Below, in pieces: positions 52,855 through 61,572 of a DNA stretch of 64,000 bases. The notes under the pieces were generated by a model, which was not told where the DNA came from, searched no databases, and saw only the letters and a program-made list of their open reading frames with translations. Position numbers and translations under genes: made by a program. The stretch's first letter is position 1. Every line of letters begins with the position of its first letter. The stretch comes from Cyclobacteriaceae bacterium YHN15. GTDB taxonomy: Bacteria; Bacteroidota; Bacteroidia; Cytophagales; Cyclobacteriaceae. The stretch covers positions 558,001 to 622,000 of the forward strand of contig RKQB01000003.1 of the NCBI GenBank assembly GCA_003797895.1. Reading direction: 5' to 3'.

Positions 52855-54624
52855 ATGGAAAAAGAAATAGTTTTTGGGATACTTATTTTAGCAATTGGAC
52901 TTTTTGCCTGGGGAAAGTTGAGATATGATTTAGTGGCAATTATTTGTTTGTTGCTTTTGGTTATTACAGGATTGATACCTCCTGAGGAATCTTTTTCAGG
53001 CTTTTCCCATCCAGCTGTCATCACTGTAGCCATGATTTTAATCGTAAGTCATGGACTTTCCATGTCTGGGCTTATAGAATGGATTGCAAGATGGATGATG
53101 GAAAAAGAATTAAGCTTTATCCTTCAATTGGCTGTACTATGCACCATGGTAAGCATGGCCTCTGCTTTTATGAATAATGTTGGTGCATTGGCAATGACCA
53201 TTCCTCTAGTCATTCACTTAGCCAAAAAAAACGGGCAATCTCCTTCTTCTTATCTTATGCCCATCGCCTTTGCTTCATTATTAGGAGGAATGATAACACT
53301 TATAGGAACACCTCCAAATATCATCATTTCCACTTTTCGGGCGGAACATTCAGGTGAGGAATTTAGCATGTTTTCATTTGCTCCGGTAGGCTTAAGCCTA
53401 ACTTTAATCGGTTTACTTTTCATAATCTTGGTAGGTTGGCGACTGGTGCCTAAAAGAACCCCTCAAGGTGAGGATAAGGGTAAATTCAACGTTGATGATT
53501 ATATCACAGAGGTTTGTATTGTTGAAAATTCAAAACTTAAAGATGAACCACGGAGTAAAATACATGAATTCACCAAGGGAAACATCCAAGTCTTGAATAC
53601 CATAAGAAACGAACAGTTGATTTACGCTCCAAGCAGAAAATTTATCTTTAAAGAAAAGGACATTATCACCATTCAAGGGGATCCTTCGGATATCAAGGAG
53701 TTTATTGACGAATCGAAAACGGAGTTAGTAGGAAAAGAAAAAGGTAAAGCTAAGACAAAAGAATCTGAGGAAATTTCATTGGTCGAAGCAGTTGTCATGG
53801 AAAACTCAAGAGTTATTGGAAGGACCGCCTCCAATATGAATATGAGCTTTAGATATGGAATAAATCTTCTTGCTATTTCCCGAAGTAATCAAAAAATCAG
53901 AAAAAGGATAGACCATGTACCATTTAGGGTAGGTGATGTTTTATTGGTTCAGGGAGAAAGTGATAAAATTGATGAGGCTCTTGAACGTATGGGATGTCTA
54001 CCATTGGCAGATAGGGGGATCAATTTAGGGCAACCAAAAAAAATCCTTTTGGCACTCTCTATTTTTGGCTTGTCACTGATATTGATTATTTCAGGCCTGC
54101 TTCAGGTTCAAATTGCATTCACGCTTGCAGCACTTTTAATAATTCTTTTCAAAGTAATTCCACTTAGGGATATTTATACCTCCATTGATTGGCCAGTGAT
54201 CATACTTCTTGGTGCATTATTACCTCTGGGAACTGCCCTGGAAACATCCGGTGGGGCAGCATGGCTCGCAGAAAAAATTCTTGTCTTAAAGGATAGTTTG
54301 CCGCCTTGGTTTATATTGGGAATGGTACTGGTAATAACCATGTTTTTGTCGGACATTATCAATAACGCTGCGACAGTAGTCCTCATGGCTCCGATTGCTT
54401 TGAGTATTGCAGCTGGAATGGGTGTAAATTCTGATCCATTCTTAATGGCCGTTGCGGTCGGAGGATCCTGTGCTTTTCTAACCCCTATCGGTCATCAAGG
54501 AAACGCCTTGGTTATGGGTCCGGGCGGTTATGCTTTCACCGATTACCTCAGATTAGGAGCACCATTGGAGATTTTGATCGTTCTAATCGGTACACCTTTG
54601 ATTATGTTCTTTTGGCCACTTTAA
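52855..54624 (+). CDS. SLC13 family anion permease with two RCK_C domains
   Basis: A 589-residue inner-membrane transporter of the SLC13/CitT family. The N-terminal membrane half carries AFMNNVGALAMTIPL and GTPPNIIIS. Two TrkA-C (RCK_C) domains follow in the cytoplasm (about 210-292 and 300-385, for example VEAVVMENSRVIGRTASNMNMSFRYGINLLAISR). The second membrane half carries DIINNAATVVLMAPIA and a GHQGNALVMGPGGY motif. Relatives carry sulfate, thiosulfate or dicarboxylates. With the DsrE-like gene and SQR nearby, a sulfur oxyanion is a reasonable guess only. Confidence 0.88.
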   Translation: MEKEIVFGILILAIGLFAWGKLRYDLVAIICLLLLVITGLIPPEESFSGFSHPAVITVAMILIVSHGLSMSGLIEWIARWMMEKELSFILQLAVLCTMVSMASAFMNNVGALAMTIPLVIHLAKKNGQSPSSYLMPIAFASLLGGMITLIGTPPNIIISTFRAEHSGEEFSMFSFAPVGLSLTLIGLLFIILVGWRLVPKRTPQGEDKGKFNVDDYITEVCIVENSKLKDEPRSKIHEFTKGNIQVLNTIRNEQLIYAPSRKFIFKEKDIITIQGDPSDIKEFIDESKTELVGKEKGKAKTKESEEISLVEAVVMENSRVIGRTASNMNMSFRYGINLLAISRSNQKIRKRIDHVPFRVGDVLLVQGESDKIDEALERMGCLPLADRGINLGQPKKILLALSIFGLSLILIISGLLQVQIAFTLAALLIILFKVIPLRDIYTSIDWPVIILLGALLPLGTALETSGGAAWLAEKILVLKDSLPPWFILGMVLVITMFLSDIINNAATVVLMAPIALSIAAGMGVNSDPFLMAVAVGGSCAFLTPIGHQGNALVMGPGGYAFTDYLRLGAPLEILIVLIGTPLIMFFWPL

Positions 54625-54638
54625 CCCACAAATAAAAC

Positions 54639-55391
54639 TCAATTCTCTCCCAATACAGGTAAGGGGCTCAATTCCACTTTCCTTTTCAAACCATATCCTT
54701 CAATAGCGTATTTCCTGATATGCTCTTCCATTTCCTCTACTGAGTCTGTCAATAAAAAAAGATCCAAGTCTTCTTTGTTTATGGTGCCGTAATCAGCTAA
54801 ATGATGGATATATTCATAAAGATGATTATGGAATCCACTGCACATCAAAACAACAGGAAATGGTTTCATTACTTTAGTCTGAATCAAAGTTAATGCTTCA
54901 AAAAACTCATCCAATGTCCCAAATCCTCCCGGCATGACCACAAACGCAAAGCTATATTTGGAGAGCAAAACTTTTCTGACGAAGAAATATTTGAAGTCCA
55001 TCCACTTGTCCAGATAAATATTGGGGTGCTGTTCAAAAGGAAGTATGATATTGCAACCTATGGATTTTCCTCCTACATTTTTTGCTCCCCTATTGGCCGC
55101 TTCCATTATACCGGGACCCCCACCGGTCATTACAGTAAAGCCCATTTTACTTATCCTTTCCCCCACATTCACAGCCAATTGATAAAATTTATCTTTTTCC
55201 TCAAATCTTGCAGAACCAAAAACCGTCACACAGGGTCCCACAAAGTGCAACATCCTAAAACCCCTTATAAATTCAATCAGTACTTTAACCACAAACTTAA
55301 ATTCTTTCCATCTGGTCTGAGGTCCTGCAAAGAATTCTTCTTCTTCTGGGTTTACCAATGGTGAAAACCCTTTAAAATGTTCTTTAATCAT
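54639..55391 (-). CDS. LOG family protein (TIGR00730, Rossmann fold)
   Basis: A 250-residue Lonely-Guy-like protein, a family that hydrolyses nucleoside 5'-monophosphates to a base and ribose 5-phosphate, with cytokinin activation in plants. GPCVTVFGSAR, MTGGGPGIMEAANRGA and the active-site motif PGGFGTLDEFFEALTLIQT (with Glu for catalysis) are present. It has about 60 extra N-terminal residues compared with the smallest LOG proteins, including EEEFFAGPQTRWKEFK. It converges with the SLC13 gene, the stops being 14 bases apart, and has a perfect -7 box upstream. Confidence 0.9.
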   Translation of the reverse strand: MIKEHFKGFSPLVNPEEEEFFAGPQTRWKEFKFVVKVLIEFIRGFRMLHFVGPCVTVFGSARFEEKDKFYQLAVNVGERISKMGFTVMTGGGPGIMEAANRGAKNVGGKSIGCNIILPFEQHPNIYLDKWMDFKYFFVRKVLLSKYSFAFVVMPGGFGTLDEFFEALTLIQTKVMKPFPVVLMCSGFHNHLYEYIHHLADYGTINKEDLDLFLLTDSVEEMEEHIRKYAIEGYGLKRKVELSPLPVLGEN

Positions 55392-55413
55392 AAATTAAAA
55401 TTAGTTATAAAAT

Positions 55414-55421
55414 CAAAAATA
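55414..55421 (-). promoter_or_regulatory. -7 box of the LOG-family gene
   Basis: Minus-strand TATTTTTG matches TAnnTTTG exactly, 23 bases upstream of the ATG. No TTG stands at the -33 distance. Confidence 0.45.
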
Positions 55422-55498
55422 GGCAAAAACTCTTTCCAAGATAAAATAATTCCCTATTGAATCTATTTTTCAAAACAAAAGAAAATATTGAGAAAAAA

Positions 55499-56536
55499 CT
55501 ATTTCAATTTATACCCCACATTAAAAACCATACCATAATCAAAGTTGGTATTACTTCCTTCCAATGCCCGATTATCAAAATTGGAGTAAAACTGTAAACT
55601 TAAATTCAAATTATTAATCACTTCCCAGTTCACTCTGATATCCCCATCATACCTTTTCCTTCCTTCTTGATTTAATCCTAAGAAAAATTTGGGAACAAAA
55701 GAAAATGATAAGTTTGGAGCAGCATAGTGGAAATAATCCAGTTTGAACTGTAAAGGCAACTCATACAAACTACCTGTTGAACTTCCTTCCAAAGGCCTTT
55801 CCTGGTTGATAACTGCCCCCGATATGAGCACACCTTGAAGGTTGCTTTTGAACAAAAAACGGCGTCCAAATCCAAAAAACTGCTGAAATCGACTTGCTAA
55901 TCCCAATTCAATATTTCTTTGATAATTCAAACCCAATCCCCCAATAAGAACTGGTGATATATTATAAAGCCATGCGAGAGAAACTGCTTCCCTGTCCCTT
56001 ATTTTTTCACCTTGGTTGTTTGTAAAAATAAAAGAACCTGAAAAGTCTACCTCATATTTTTCTTCTGTAAATTTGAAATCCCAGTCAAAATTGGTCCTAC
56101 CAATATCACTGGATTTAGTGTATGAATAACCTAAACCTACTGTGCCTTTTATTTTTTTAATGAATTTCTTCTCTAATGTCACCAGCTTATATAAATCAAC
56201 AATAGGGTAAGCTTTTTCAATAAAACCATCATCTATTACCACTTCTCCATAAACTTCTGACGGTTTAATAATTCCGAAATAAACTTTTTTATCAATTGTC
56301 TCAATCCGATAAGTACGCATAACCGCTTTAATCGTTTTGATCTTATGGTATCTTACATTTTGCAAGGATAAATCCACATCATCAAATTCAATTACCCCTA
56401 AACTTATTTTATTAAGTTGGCCAATCATAATTTGTCCATTTCTTAGATAAACAGTATCCCTCTCCTGGGCAGATGCTGATAAGCTAATAAACTGCATAAC
56501 ACAAAAAAACACCAACAGATAATTCCTCAATTTCAT
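55499..56536 (-). CDS. DUF481-like outer-membrane protein
   Basis: A 345-residue protein with a signal peptide (about 1-23). Residues 25-120 form a beta-rich domain with RDTVYLRNGQIMIGQLNKISLG and FDDVDLSLQNVRYHKIKTI, which looks like a small periplasmic SH3/Sm-like barrel. The rest is a series of amphipathic strands ending in NVGYKLK, as in DUF481 outer-membrane barrels (for example GTVGLGYSYTKSSDIGRTNFDW). The function of the family is unknown. It is divergent from the DUF4136-like lipoprotein. Confidence 0.8.
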   Translation of the reverse strand: MKLRNYLLVFFCVMQFISLSASAQERDTVYLRNGQIMIGQLNKISLGVIEFDDVDLSLQNVRYHKIKTIKAVMRTYRIETIDKKVYFGIIKPSEVYGEVVIDDGFIEKAYPIVDLYKLVTLEKKFIKKIKGTVGLGYSYTKSSDIGRTNFDWDFKFTEEKYEVDFSGSFIFTNNQGEKIRDREAVSLAWLYNISPVLIGGLGLNYQRNIELGLASRFQQFFGFGRRFLFKSNLQGVLISGAVINQERPLEGSSTGSLYELPLQFKLDYFHYAAPNLSFSFVPKFFLGLNQEGRKRYDGDIRVNWEVINNLNLSLQFYSNFDNRALEGSNTNFDYGMVFNVGYKLK

Positions 56537-56572
56537 GTGACAAAATTTACATTATATTTATCCCGAATTAAT

Positions 56573-56592
56573 CTCTAAAGTTAATTTTAGAG
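56573..56592. promoter_or_regulatory. Inverted repeat in the divergent promoter region
   Basis: CTCTAAA-GTTAAT-TTTAGAG has perfect 7-base arms and lies between the two divergent starts. It overlaps a 7-of-8 -7 box (TAATTTTA) for the plus-strand lipoprotein, so it could be an operator. The alternative is a chance repeat. Confidence 0.3.
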
Positions 56593-56626
56593 TAAAGAAA
56601 GCACTTAAAATCAAAAATAAAATCAT

Positions 56627-57265
56627 ATGAGAAATTTAACCCACAGTTTGTTATTTGTCCTGGCATTGGTAGTCATCACTTTATCATGTTCTCCTTCAAC
56701 AAAGATAGTCGGCTCTTGGAAAAGCCCGGAATTGGGTAATAAAAAATATTCTGACCTGTATATTTTTGCCATGACCGATAATTTCATCAATAGAAAAACA
56801 TTTGAAGAAGATGTTTCACAAATATTGCTATCGAAAGGAATTGATAATCAAACTAGTGTTAATACCTTGAAAGCAGGTATTAAATTGGAAGCTATCGATT
56901 CAAATACTGTCTTAAATGCTATTCAAGAAAGCGAAACTGATGGAATCCTGACAATGGGCCTTATTGACCAAACCTCGGAAACCCGATATGTTCCAGGTTC
57001 CGCATACCCTATGGCAGGATATGGGTTCAGGGGATATTATGGTGCTTTTGGAGCTATGGCTTACAACCCAGGTTATTATACTACTGATAAATCATATTTT
57101 ATTGAAATCAAACTTTTTGATGTGAAATCGGGAGATATGATCTGGTCAGCTCAATCCGAAACCACTAATCCCGGGAAAATAGAGACTGCTGCAATGGAAT
57201 TTGCAACAGTTGTTGTTGACAGAATGATTCAGGATGGGTTATTGGATGTTGCTACTAATAAATAG
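56627..57265 (+). CDS. DUF4136-like lipoprotein
   Basis: A 212-residue lipoprotein (lipobox TLSC, Cys21) that fits the DUF4136 pattern loosely: a strand after the lipid anchor (KIVGSWKSPELGNKKYSDLYIFAM), a helical part with FEEDVSQILLSKGI, then repeated AYPMAGYGFRGYYGAFGAMAYNPGYY, a Gly/Tyr-rich loop, and a final helix (MEFATVVVDRMIQDGLL). Proteins of this kind sit at the outer membrane and have no known activity. The Gly/Tyr loop is unusual. A hairpin terminator follows 15 bases downstream. Confidence 0.7.
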   Translation: MRNLTHSLLFVLALVVITLSCSPSTKIVGSWKSPELGNKKYSDLYIFAMTDNFINRKTFEEDVSQILLSKGIDNQTSVNTLKAGIKLEAIDSNTVLNAIQESETDGILTMGLIDQTSETRYVPGSAYPMAGYGFRGYYGAFGAMAYNPGYYTTDKSYFIEIKLFDVKSGDMIWSAQSETTNPGKIETAAMEFATVVVDRMIQDGLLDVATNK

Positions 57266-57279
57266 AAGTATAAACCCTA

Positions 57280-57308
57280 AAATAGCCTCTCCTATTCAGA
57301 GGCTATTT
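57280..57308 (+). terminator. Terminator of the DUF4136-like lipoprotein gene
   Basis: A perfect 11-base stem (AAATAGCCTCT / AGAGGCTATTT) with a 7-base loop. The T run is short. Confidence 0.8.
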
Positions 57309-57361
57309 AATTCTTAAGCAAAATTGAGTTCTTTTCTTTAATTAAAATTCGGATTAGAAAT

Positions 57362-58285
57362 ATGAACAGAAGAAAATTTTCAAAAATTACTTCAGTGGCC
57401 CTATTGGGCTCGGCTTTACCACTATCAATGAAGGCCTCGGTTCATTCAAAATCCGATAAGATAAGACTTGGTGGGCCGTTATTTGAAAAATATAATTCCC
57501 CGGAGGATTGGATTTCCGTCGTCAAAAAATACCATTATCGGGCTGCATATTGCCCCATAGGACTGAATGCCTCTAGCGATGAAATAAGGGCTTATGAAAT
57601 GGAAGCCAAAAAAGCAGACATCGTAATTGCAGAAGTAGGTGCATGGTCCAATCCCATCAGCCCGGATTCCGGAATAGCAAGGGAAGCATTCGAAAAATGC
57701 ATACTTTCCTTGAAGCTCGCTGAGGATATAGGTGCTAATTGCTGTGTAAATATTGCAGGATCCAATAGCAAAGAAAACTGGGCAGGTCCTCATCCTGAAA
57801 ACTTTTCTGAAGATACCTTTGACCTAATTGTGGAAACGACCAGAAGAATTATCGATGAAGTGAAACCCTCCAGGACTTTTTTTACTCTGGAGGCCATGCC
57901 TTGGATTTTCCCGGAATCACCTGACAGTTATCTACGCTTGATCAAAGCAATTGACAGGAAAGCATTTGCTGTACATCTTGACCCTGTCAATATGATGGTC
58001 AGCCCCGCGGTATTCTTTAGAAACGGGGATTTAATTAAAGAATCATTCAAAAAACTTGGCCCCTATATCAAAAGCTGTCATGCCAAAGATTTGGCTTTGA
58101 AAGAGGGGACCTTTATGCCACAATTTGATGAAGTAATTCCAGGTAGAGGTAAGATGGATTACAGGACTTTTCTTAAAGAACTAAGGAAGTTTCCTGAAGT
58201 ACCATTAATGATGGAACATTTAAATTCAGAAAAAGAGTATAAAGAAGGAGCGGATTATATAAGAGGTGTCATGAAAGAAGTTTAA
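57362..58285 (+). CDS. Sugar phosphate isomerase/epimerase-like TIM-barrel protein, exported
   Basis: A 307-residue xylose-isomerase-like TIM barrel (AP_endonuc_2 superfamily). The N-terminus RRKFSKITSVALLGSALP resembles a twin-arginine signal, though only one Arg pair is visible, so export is probable. Metal-binding residues of the barrel appear in FFTLEAMPW (Glu), AVHLDPVNM (His/Asp), SCHAKDLAL (His) and MMEHL (Glu). The substrate is unknown. It is flanked by a terminator upstream and a 480-base spacer downstream, so it is monocistronic. Confidence 0.85.
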   Translation: MNRRKFSKITSVALLGSALPLSMKASVHSKSDKIRLGGPLFEKYNSPEDWISVVKKYHYRAAYCPIGLNASSDEIRAYEMEAKKADIVIAEVGAWSNPISPDSGIAREAFEKCILSLKLAEDIGANCCVNIAGSNSKENWAGPHPENFSEDTFDLIVETTRRIIDEVKPSRTFFTLEAMPWIFPESPDSYLRLIKAIDRKAFAVHLDPVNMMVSPAVFFRNGDLIKESFKKLGPYIKSCHAKDLALKEGTFMPQFDEVIPGRGKMDYRTFLKELRKFPEVPLMMEHLNSEKEYKEGADYIRGVMKEV

Positions 58286-58767
58286 ATAAAGATTAATTTG
58301 TTAATATGAATTAAAAGCAAATTTTATATCAATAGGTTCTTAAATAAGAGCAGCCTTCAAAAATATATTCATTATTTCGAAAACAAACCAATTTTATAAC
58401 AAGACATATAATTAAAAATGATAATATTCCGAAAAGTGGTTTAAAATTTAACCTCTATTTTAATATTTTATGACAAATAAACAAAAGTCGGTTTATTTAT
58501 TAGGCATAAAAAAAGGAGTCTCTGTAAAAGACTCCGAAAGTGGGTTTATTTGTAACTGACTATAGCCATATAAACTTTGGCGTTTTTGAAACTTTTTGAC
58601 ATTTTTCACTACCAAAATTTTCTAAACATAAAAAAATGAATTGAAAAGACCATCAAACCTCTAGATTATTTTTTAACAATTTTATAAAAGGAAAATAATC
58701 AATATGACTTTTTTGGCTTTTCCCCCTATCAAAATTTTGGTATTTCAACACAAATGCTCATTTGTAT
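58286..58767. other. Intergenic spacer downstream of the isomerase-like gene
   Basis: About 480 bases, AT-rich, between two convergent genes. The only structure I see is the minus-strand terminator listed separately. Possible short frames, such as a 29-codon one from about 58470, lack support. Confidence 0.5.
58508..58535 (-). terminator. Terminator of the araC-type gene
   Basis: GGAGTCT / AGACTCC form a perfect 7-base stem with a 7-base loop. On the minus strand a T run follows. It lies about 230 bases after the regulator stop codon. Confidence 0.7.
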
Positions 58768-59682
58768 TTAGATATTTTGGAAAACCTTAGGGGTTACCCC
58801 GAATTCATTTTTAAAAGCCCTGATAAAGTAGGTTGTATTATTAAAGCCTGACATTAAGCATACTTCCTGTATCTGGAAGCCTCCTGAAAGAAGGTGTTTT
58901 TTTGCCAGGTTCAGCCGTTCCTTTAATATATATTCCATTGGACTTAACCCGAGTTCCTGTTTAAAACAACGGGAAAAATGAGCCTTACTCATACAGGCTT
59001 TTTCACTTAGTATTTCCAAATTCAGGTTTTCCCGGATATTATTTTTGATAAAATCCACCACAAAAGCGATGCGGTTATTGCCGGCTAAGGTCTTGTAGGT
59101 TTTTTCCAACATATCTCTTGCTTGGGTCTGACTTAGACGGATCAACAATTCCTTCAAAGCAAAAGAAGCGATGAGGTCTTTTTCTTTTGATCTTTCCTTT
59201 ACACCTATCCTAATGAAACGGTTGATTATTTCTGATAAATCCTGGGTATTGATTAAATGGAAATAGGCCAAATCCAATCCCCATTCCTTTGTCAGTTCCT
59301 TATTGGGCAACCTTTCATTGAGAAGATGAAAGGTATTTTCAATCATTTCTTTGGAAATGGACAGGGCAATGCATTGGGTGGGATTGTCCCATTTGGCTTC
59401 AGGGAAATCAATTTTCATTGTCTCATTGGGTGGTACAATCACAGATTCTCCAGGCAAATAATCAAATCCGGGTTTGTCAAAAAGGTGCATCACCTTTTTT
59501 CCTTTTAACATTGTTGTTAAAACGAGATCCCCAAAACTCAAATGCACTGCGGTGGCCTGTTGATGGGTCTCGAAAATATTCAATTCGCAATCATCCAAGG
59601 TATATGTCGTGCGGTTTTCCACCAGCGTCTTCAAATCCCTTTCCCTCCTCCAGGGTACACTGCTGATTAAGTTTTTTGGCAT
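58768..59682 (-). CDS. AraC family transcriptional regulator
   Basis: A 304-residue regulator. The N-terminal part (about 35-190) is a cupin-like effector domain (LDDCELNIFETHQQ, then GESVIVPPNETMKIDFPEA). The C-terminus (about 205-304) carries two helix-turn-helix motifs: NLEILSEKACMSKAHFSRCFKQELGLSP and FQIQEVCLMSGFNNTTYFIRAFKNEFGVTP. It is divergent from aldB with only 172 bases between the starts. A direct repeat typical of AraC activators lies in that gap, so it probably controls aldB-DUF779. The inducer is unknown, perhaps an aldehyde or alcohol. Confidence 0.9.
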   Translation of the reverse strand: MPKNLISSVPWRRERDLKTLVENRTTYTLDDCELNIFETHQQATAVHLSFGDLVLTTMLKGKKVMHLFDKPGFDYLPGESVIVPPNETMKIDFPEAKWDNPTQCIALSISKEMIENTFHLLNERLPNKELTKEWGLDLAYFHLINTQDLSEIINRFIRIGVKERSKEKDLIASFALKELLIRLSQTQARDMLEKTYKTLAGNNRIAFVVDFIKNNIRENLNLEILSEKACMSKAHFSRCFKQELGLSPMEYILKERLNLAKKHLLSGGFQIQEVCLMSGFNNTTYFIRAFKNEFGVTPKVFQNI

Positions 59683-59773
59683 ATGGTAAATTTTGGGCAG
59701 TTCTTAAAGTTACTAAATATGAATGACTTATAAAATAAGAGGTATATTAAGAAATCGCGTCTTGAATCAAATC

Positions 59774-59830
59774 AGGTGGATAAGATGATAATATAGGTGG
59801 ATTAAATTAAGATTAAGTTTTGTAAATTTG
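59774..59830 (+). promoter_or_regulatory. AraC-type direct-repeat operator plus -7 box of aldB
   Basis: AGGTGGAT at 59774-59781 and again at 59795-59802, 21 bases apart (two helical turns), in the same direction, with matching flanks. TAAATTTG at 59823-59830 matches TAnnTTTG exactly and is 24 bases upstream of the ATG. The proximal repeat is centred near -38, a class II position. Confidence 0.65.
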
Positions 59831-59854
59831 ATTAAATCCAAAATAACATTAATT

Positions 59855-61381
59855 ATGACAACATTAACATTATCCCAAGCCAAGCCCGTTGAAAGGCCTG
59901 GCATCAAAGAAAAATATGACCACTTTATTGGCGGTAAGTGGGTAGCCCCTTCATCGGGAGAATATTTTGATAACATCTCTCCAATAGACGGCAAGGCTTT
60001 TTCGAAAGCAGCTCGAGGTAATAAAGCAGATATTGACAAAGCTTTGGATGCCGCCCATGCTGCATTCCCTTCCTGGTCTAAAACTTCCGCTGCAGAGCGA
60101 AGCCGAATCCTTAATAAAATAGCTGATGTAATTGAAGAAAATCTGGAATTACTGGCAAGGATAGAAACCATTGATAATGGAAAAGCACTTCGGGAAACCA
60201 GAGCAGCTGATCTTCCACTTTGCATTGATCATTTCAGGTATTTTGCAGGAGTTATTCGAGCTGATGAGAGTTCCATCTCAGAGCATGATGAACATACCGT
60301 AAGTATTGCATTGCACGAACCATTGGGTGTGGTGGGACAAATAATCCCATGGAACTTCCCCTTATTGATGGCTACATGGAAAATTGCACCAGCATTGGCT
60401 GCCGGATGCTGTACTGTGGTGAAACCAGCTGAACAAACACCTACCAGTATCATGGTTCTGATGGAACTGATCGGCGATCTCCTTCCTCCTGGAGTATTAA
60501 ATGTAGTAACAGGCTTTGGGCCTGAGGCAGGTAAACCACTCGCCACCTCAACAAGGGTTGCCAAGGTTGCCTTTACCGGCGAAACCACCACAGGAAGGCT
60601 TATCATGCAATATGCTTCTGAAAACCTGATCCCTGTCACCATGGAGTTGGGAGGGAAATCTCCTAATATCTTTATGAAATCCATCGCAGATGCTGATGAT
60701 GAGTTTTTTGATAAGTGCGTAGAAGGGGCGGTCATGTTCGCGTTGAACCAAGGTGAAGTATGTACCTGTCCTTCCAGAATCCTTGTCCATGAGGATATTT
60801 ATGATGTATTTATGGAAAGGGTCATTGAGCGCACAAAAGCCATAAAAATGGGACACCCATTGGCCGAAGACACCATGATGGGAGCTCAGGCATCCAATGA
60901 TCAATTCGAAAAAATCCTATCCTATCTTGATATAGGTAAGCAGGAAGGTGCCGAAGTCCTTTGCGGGGGAGACAAAGCCTTTTTAAATTCAGGATTGGAA
61001 AATGGATATTACATCCAGCCAACAATCTTCAAGGGACATAACAAAATGAGAATATTCCAGGAAGAAATTTTCGGACCGGTTACCTCGGTTACTACCTTTA
61101 AAACCGTAGAGGAAGCCATAGAAATAGCCAATGATACCATGTATGGTTTGGGAGCAGGTTTGTGGTCACGTGATGCCCATGAGCTTTATCAAGTTCCCCG
61201 TGCAATTAAAGCCGGACGGGTTTGGGTCAATTGCTACCATGCTTATCCAGCCCATGCACCATTTGGCGGATACAAAAAGTCAGGCTTCGGAAGAGAAAAT
61301 CACCTGATGATGCTCAACCATTATCGTCAGACCAAAAACATGTTGATTTCTTATAACAAGAATAAACTTGGGTTCTTTTAA
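59855..61381 (+). CDS. aldB: Aldehyde dehydrogenase, AldB/ExaC type
   Basis: A 508-residue NAD(P)-dependent aldehyde dehydrogenase, matching E. coli AldB closely from [12 protein letters not shown] at the start through [24 protein letters not shown] to [18 protein letters not shown] near the end. Catalytic Cys303 in GEVCTCPSR and Glu264 in MELGGKSP are in place. AldB/ExaC enzymes oxidise acetaldehyde and other small aldehydes. I start at the ATG at 59855 by alignment. It is followed by a DUF779 gene, a neighbour often seen beside such enzymes, and preceded by the AraC operator. Confidence 0.95.
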   Translation: MTTLTLSQAKPVERPGIKEKYDHFIGGKWVAPSSGEYFDNISPIDGKAFSKAARGNKADIDKALDAAHAAFPSWSKTSAAERSRILNKIADVIEENLELLARIETIDNGKALRETRAADLPLCIDHFRYFAGVIRADESSISEHDEHTVSIALHEPLGVVGQIIPWNFPLLMATWKIAPALAAGCCTVVKPAEQTPTSIMVLMELIGDLLPPGVLNVVTGFGPEAGKPLATSTRVAKVAFTGETTTGRLIMQYASENLIPVTMELGGKSPNIFMKSIADADDEFFDKCVEGAVMFALNQGEVCTCPSRILVHEDIYDVFMERVIERTKAIKMGHPLAEDTMMGAQASNDQFEKILSYLDIGKQEGAEVLCGGDKAFLNSGLENGYYIQPTIFKGHNKMRIFQEEIFGPVTSVTTFKTVEEAIEIANDTMYGLGAGLWSRDAHELYQVPRAIKAGRVWVNCYHAYPAHAPFGGYKKSGFGRENHLMMLNHYRQTKNMLISYNKNKLGFF

Positions 61382-61387
61382 TTAGAG

Positions 61388-61415
61388 GCAAGAAACAAGA
61401 CGCAAGAAACAAGAC
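61388..61415 (-). repeat. Tandem 14-base repeat, inverse of the TTCTTG type
   Basis: GCAAGAAACAAGAC occurs twice in direct tandem (61388-61401 and 61402-61415). Its reverse complement resembles CTCTTGTTTCTTGG in the repeats at 61513 and 22291. Confidence 0.75.
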
Positions 61416-61421
61416 TGGTGT

Positions 61422-61452
61422 GACCTTTGAGGTTTTAAAAACCTCGAAGGTC
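61422..61452. repeat. 31-base near-perfect palindrome
   Basis: GACCTTTGAGGTTTT and its near-reverse complement AAAACCTCGAAGGTC meet at a single central A, with one G-T wobble. It forms a strong hairpin in the aldB-DUF779 spacer. I have seen very similar palindromes between genes in other Bacteroidota, but cannot count copies. Confidence 0.75.
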
Positions 61453-61467
61453 TTAGGTACATACAAC

Positions 61468-61507
61468 GAAAAAAGTGTCAAGTATTTCAGTACGTGTCAC
61501 TTTTTTC
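61468..61507 (+). terminator. Hairpin after aldB, possible terminator
   Basis: GAAAAAAGTG / CACTTTTTTC form a 10-base stem with a 20-base loop. The T-rich 3' arm makes it terminator-like, although the loop is long. Confidence 0.45.
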
Positions 61508-61512
61508 TTGCA

Positions 61513-61558
61513 TCTTGGCTCTTGTTTCTTGGTTCTAACTTCTCGTCTCTCGCTTCTT
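61513..61558 (+). repeat. TTCTTG-type intergenic repeat, copy 2
   Basis: It begins TCTTGGCTCTTGTTTCTTGG, continues TTCTAACTTCTCG and CTCTCGCTTCT, and matches the copy at 22291-22357 apart from extra TTCTTGG units in that copy. It also ends just before a start codon (DUF779 gene). Confidence 0.75.
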
Positions 61559-61572
61559 AAACCAAAACTACC

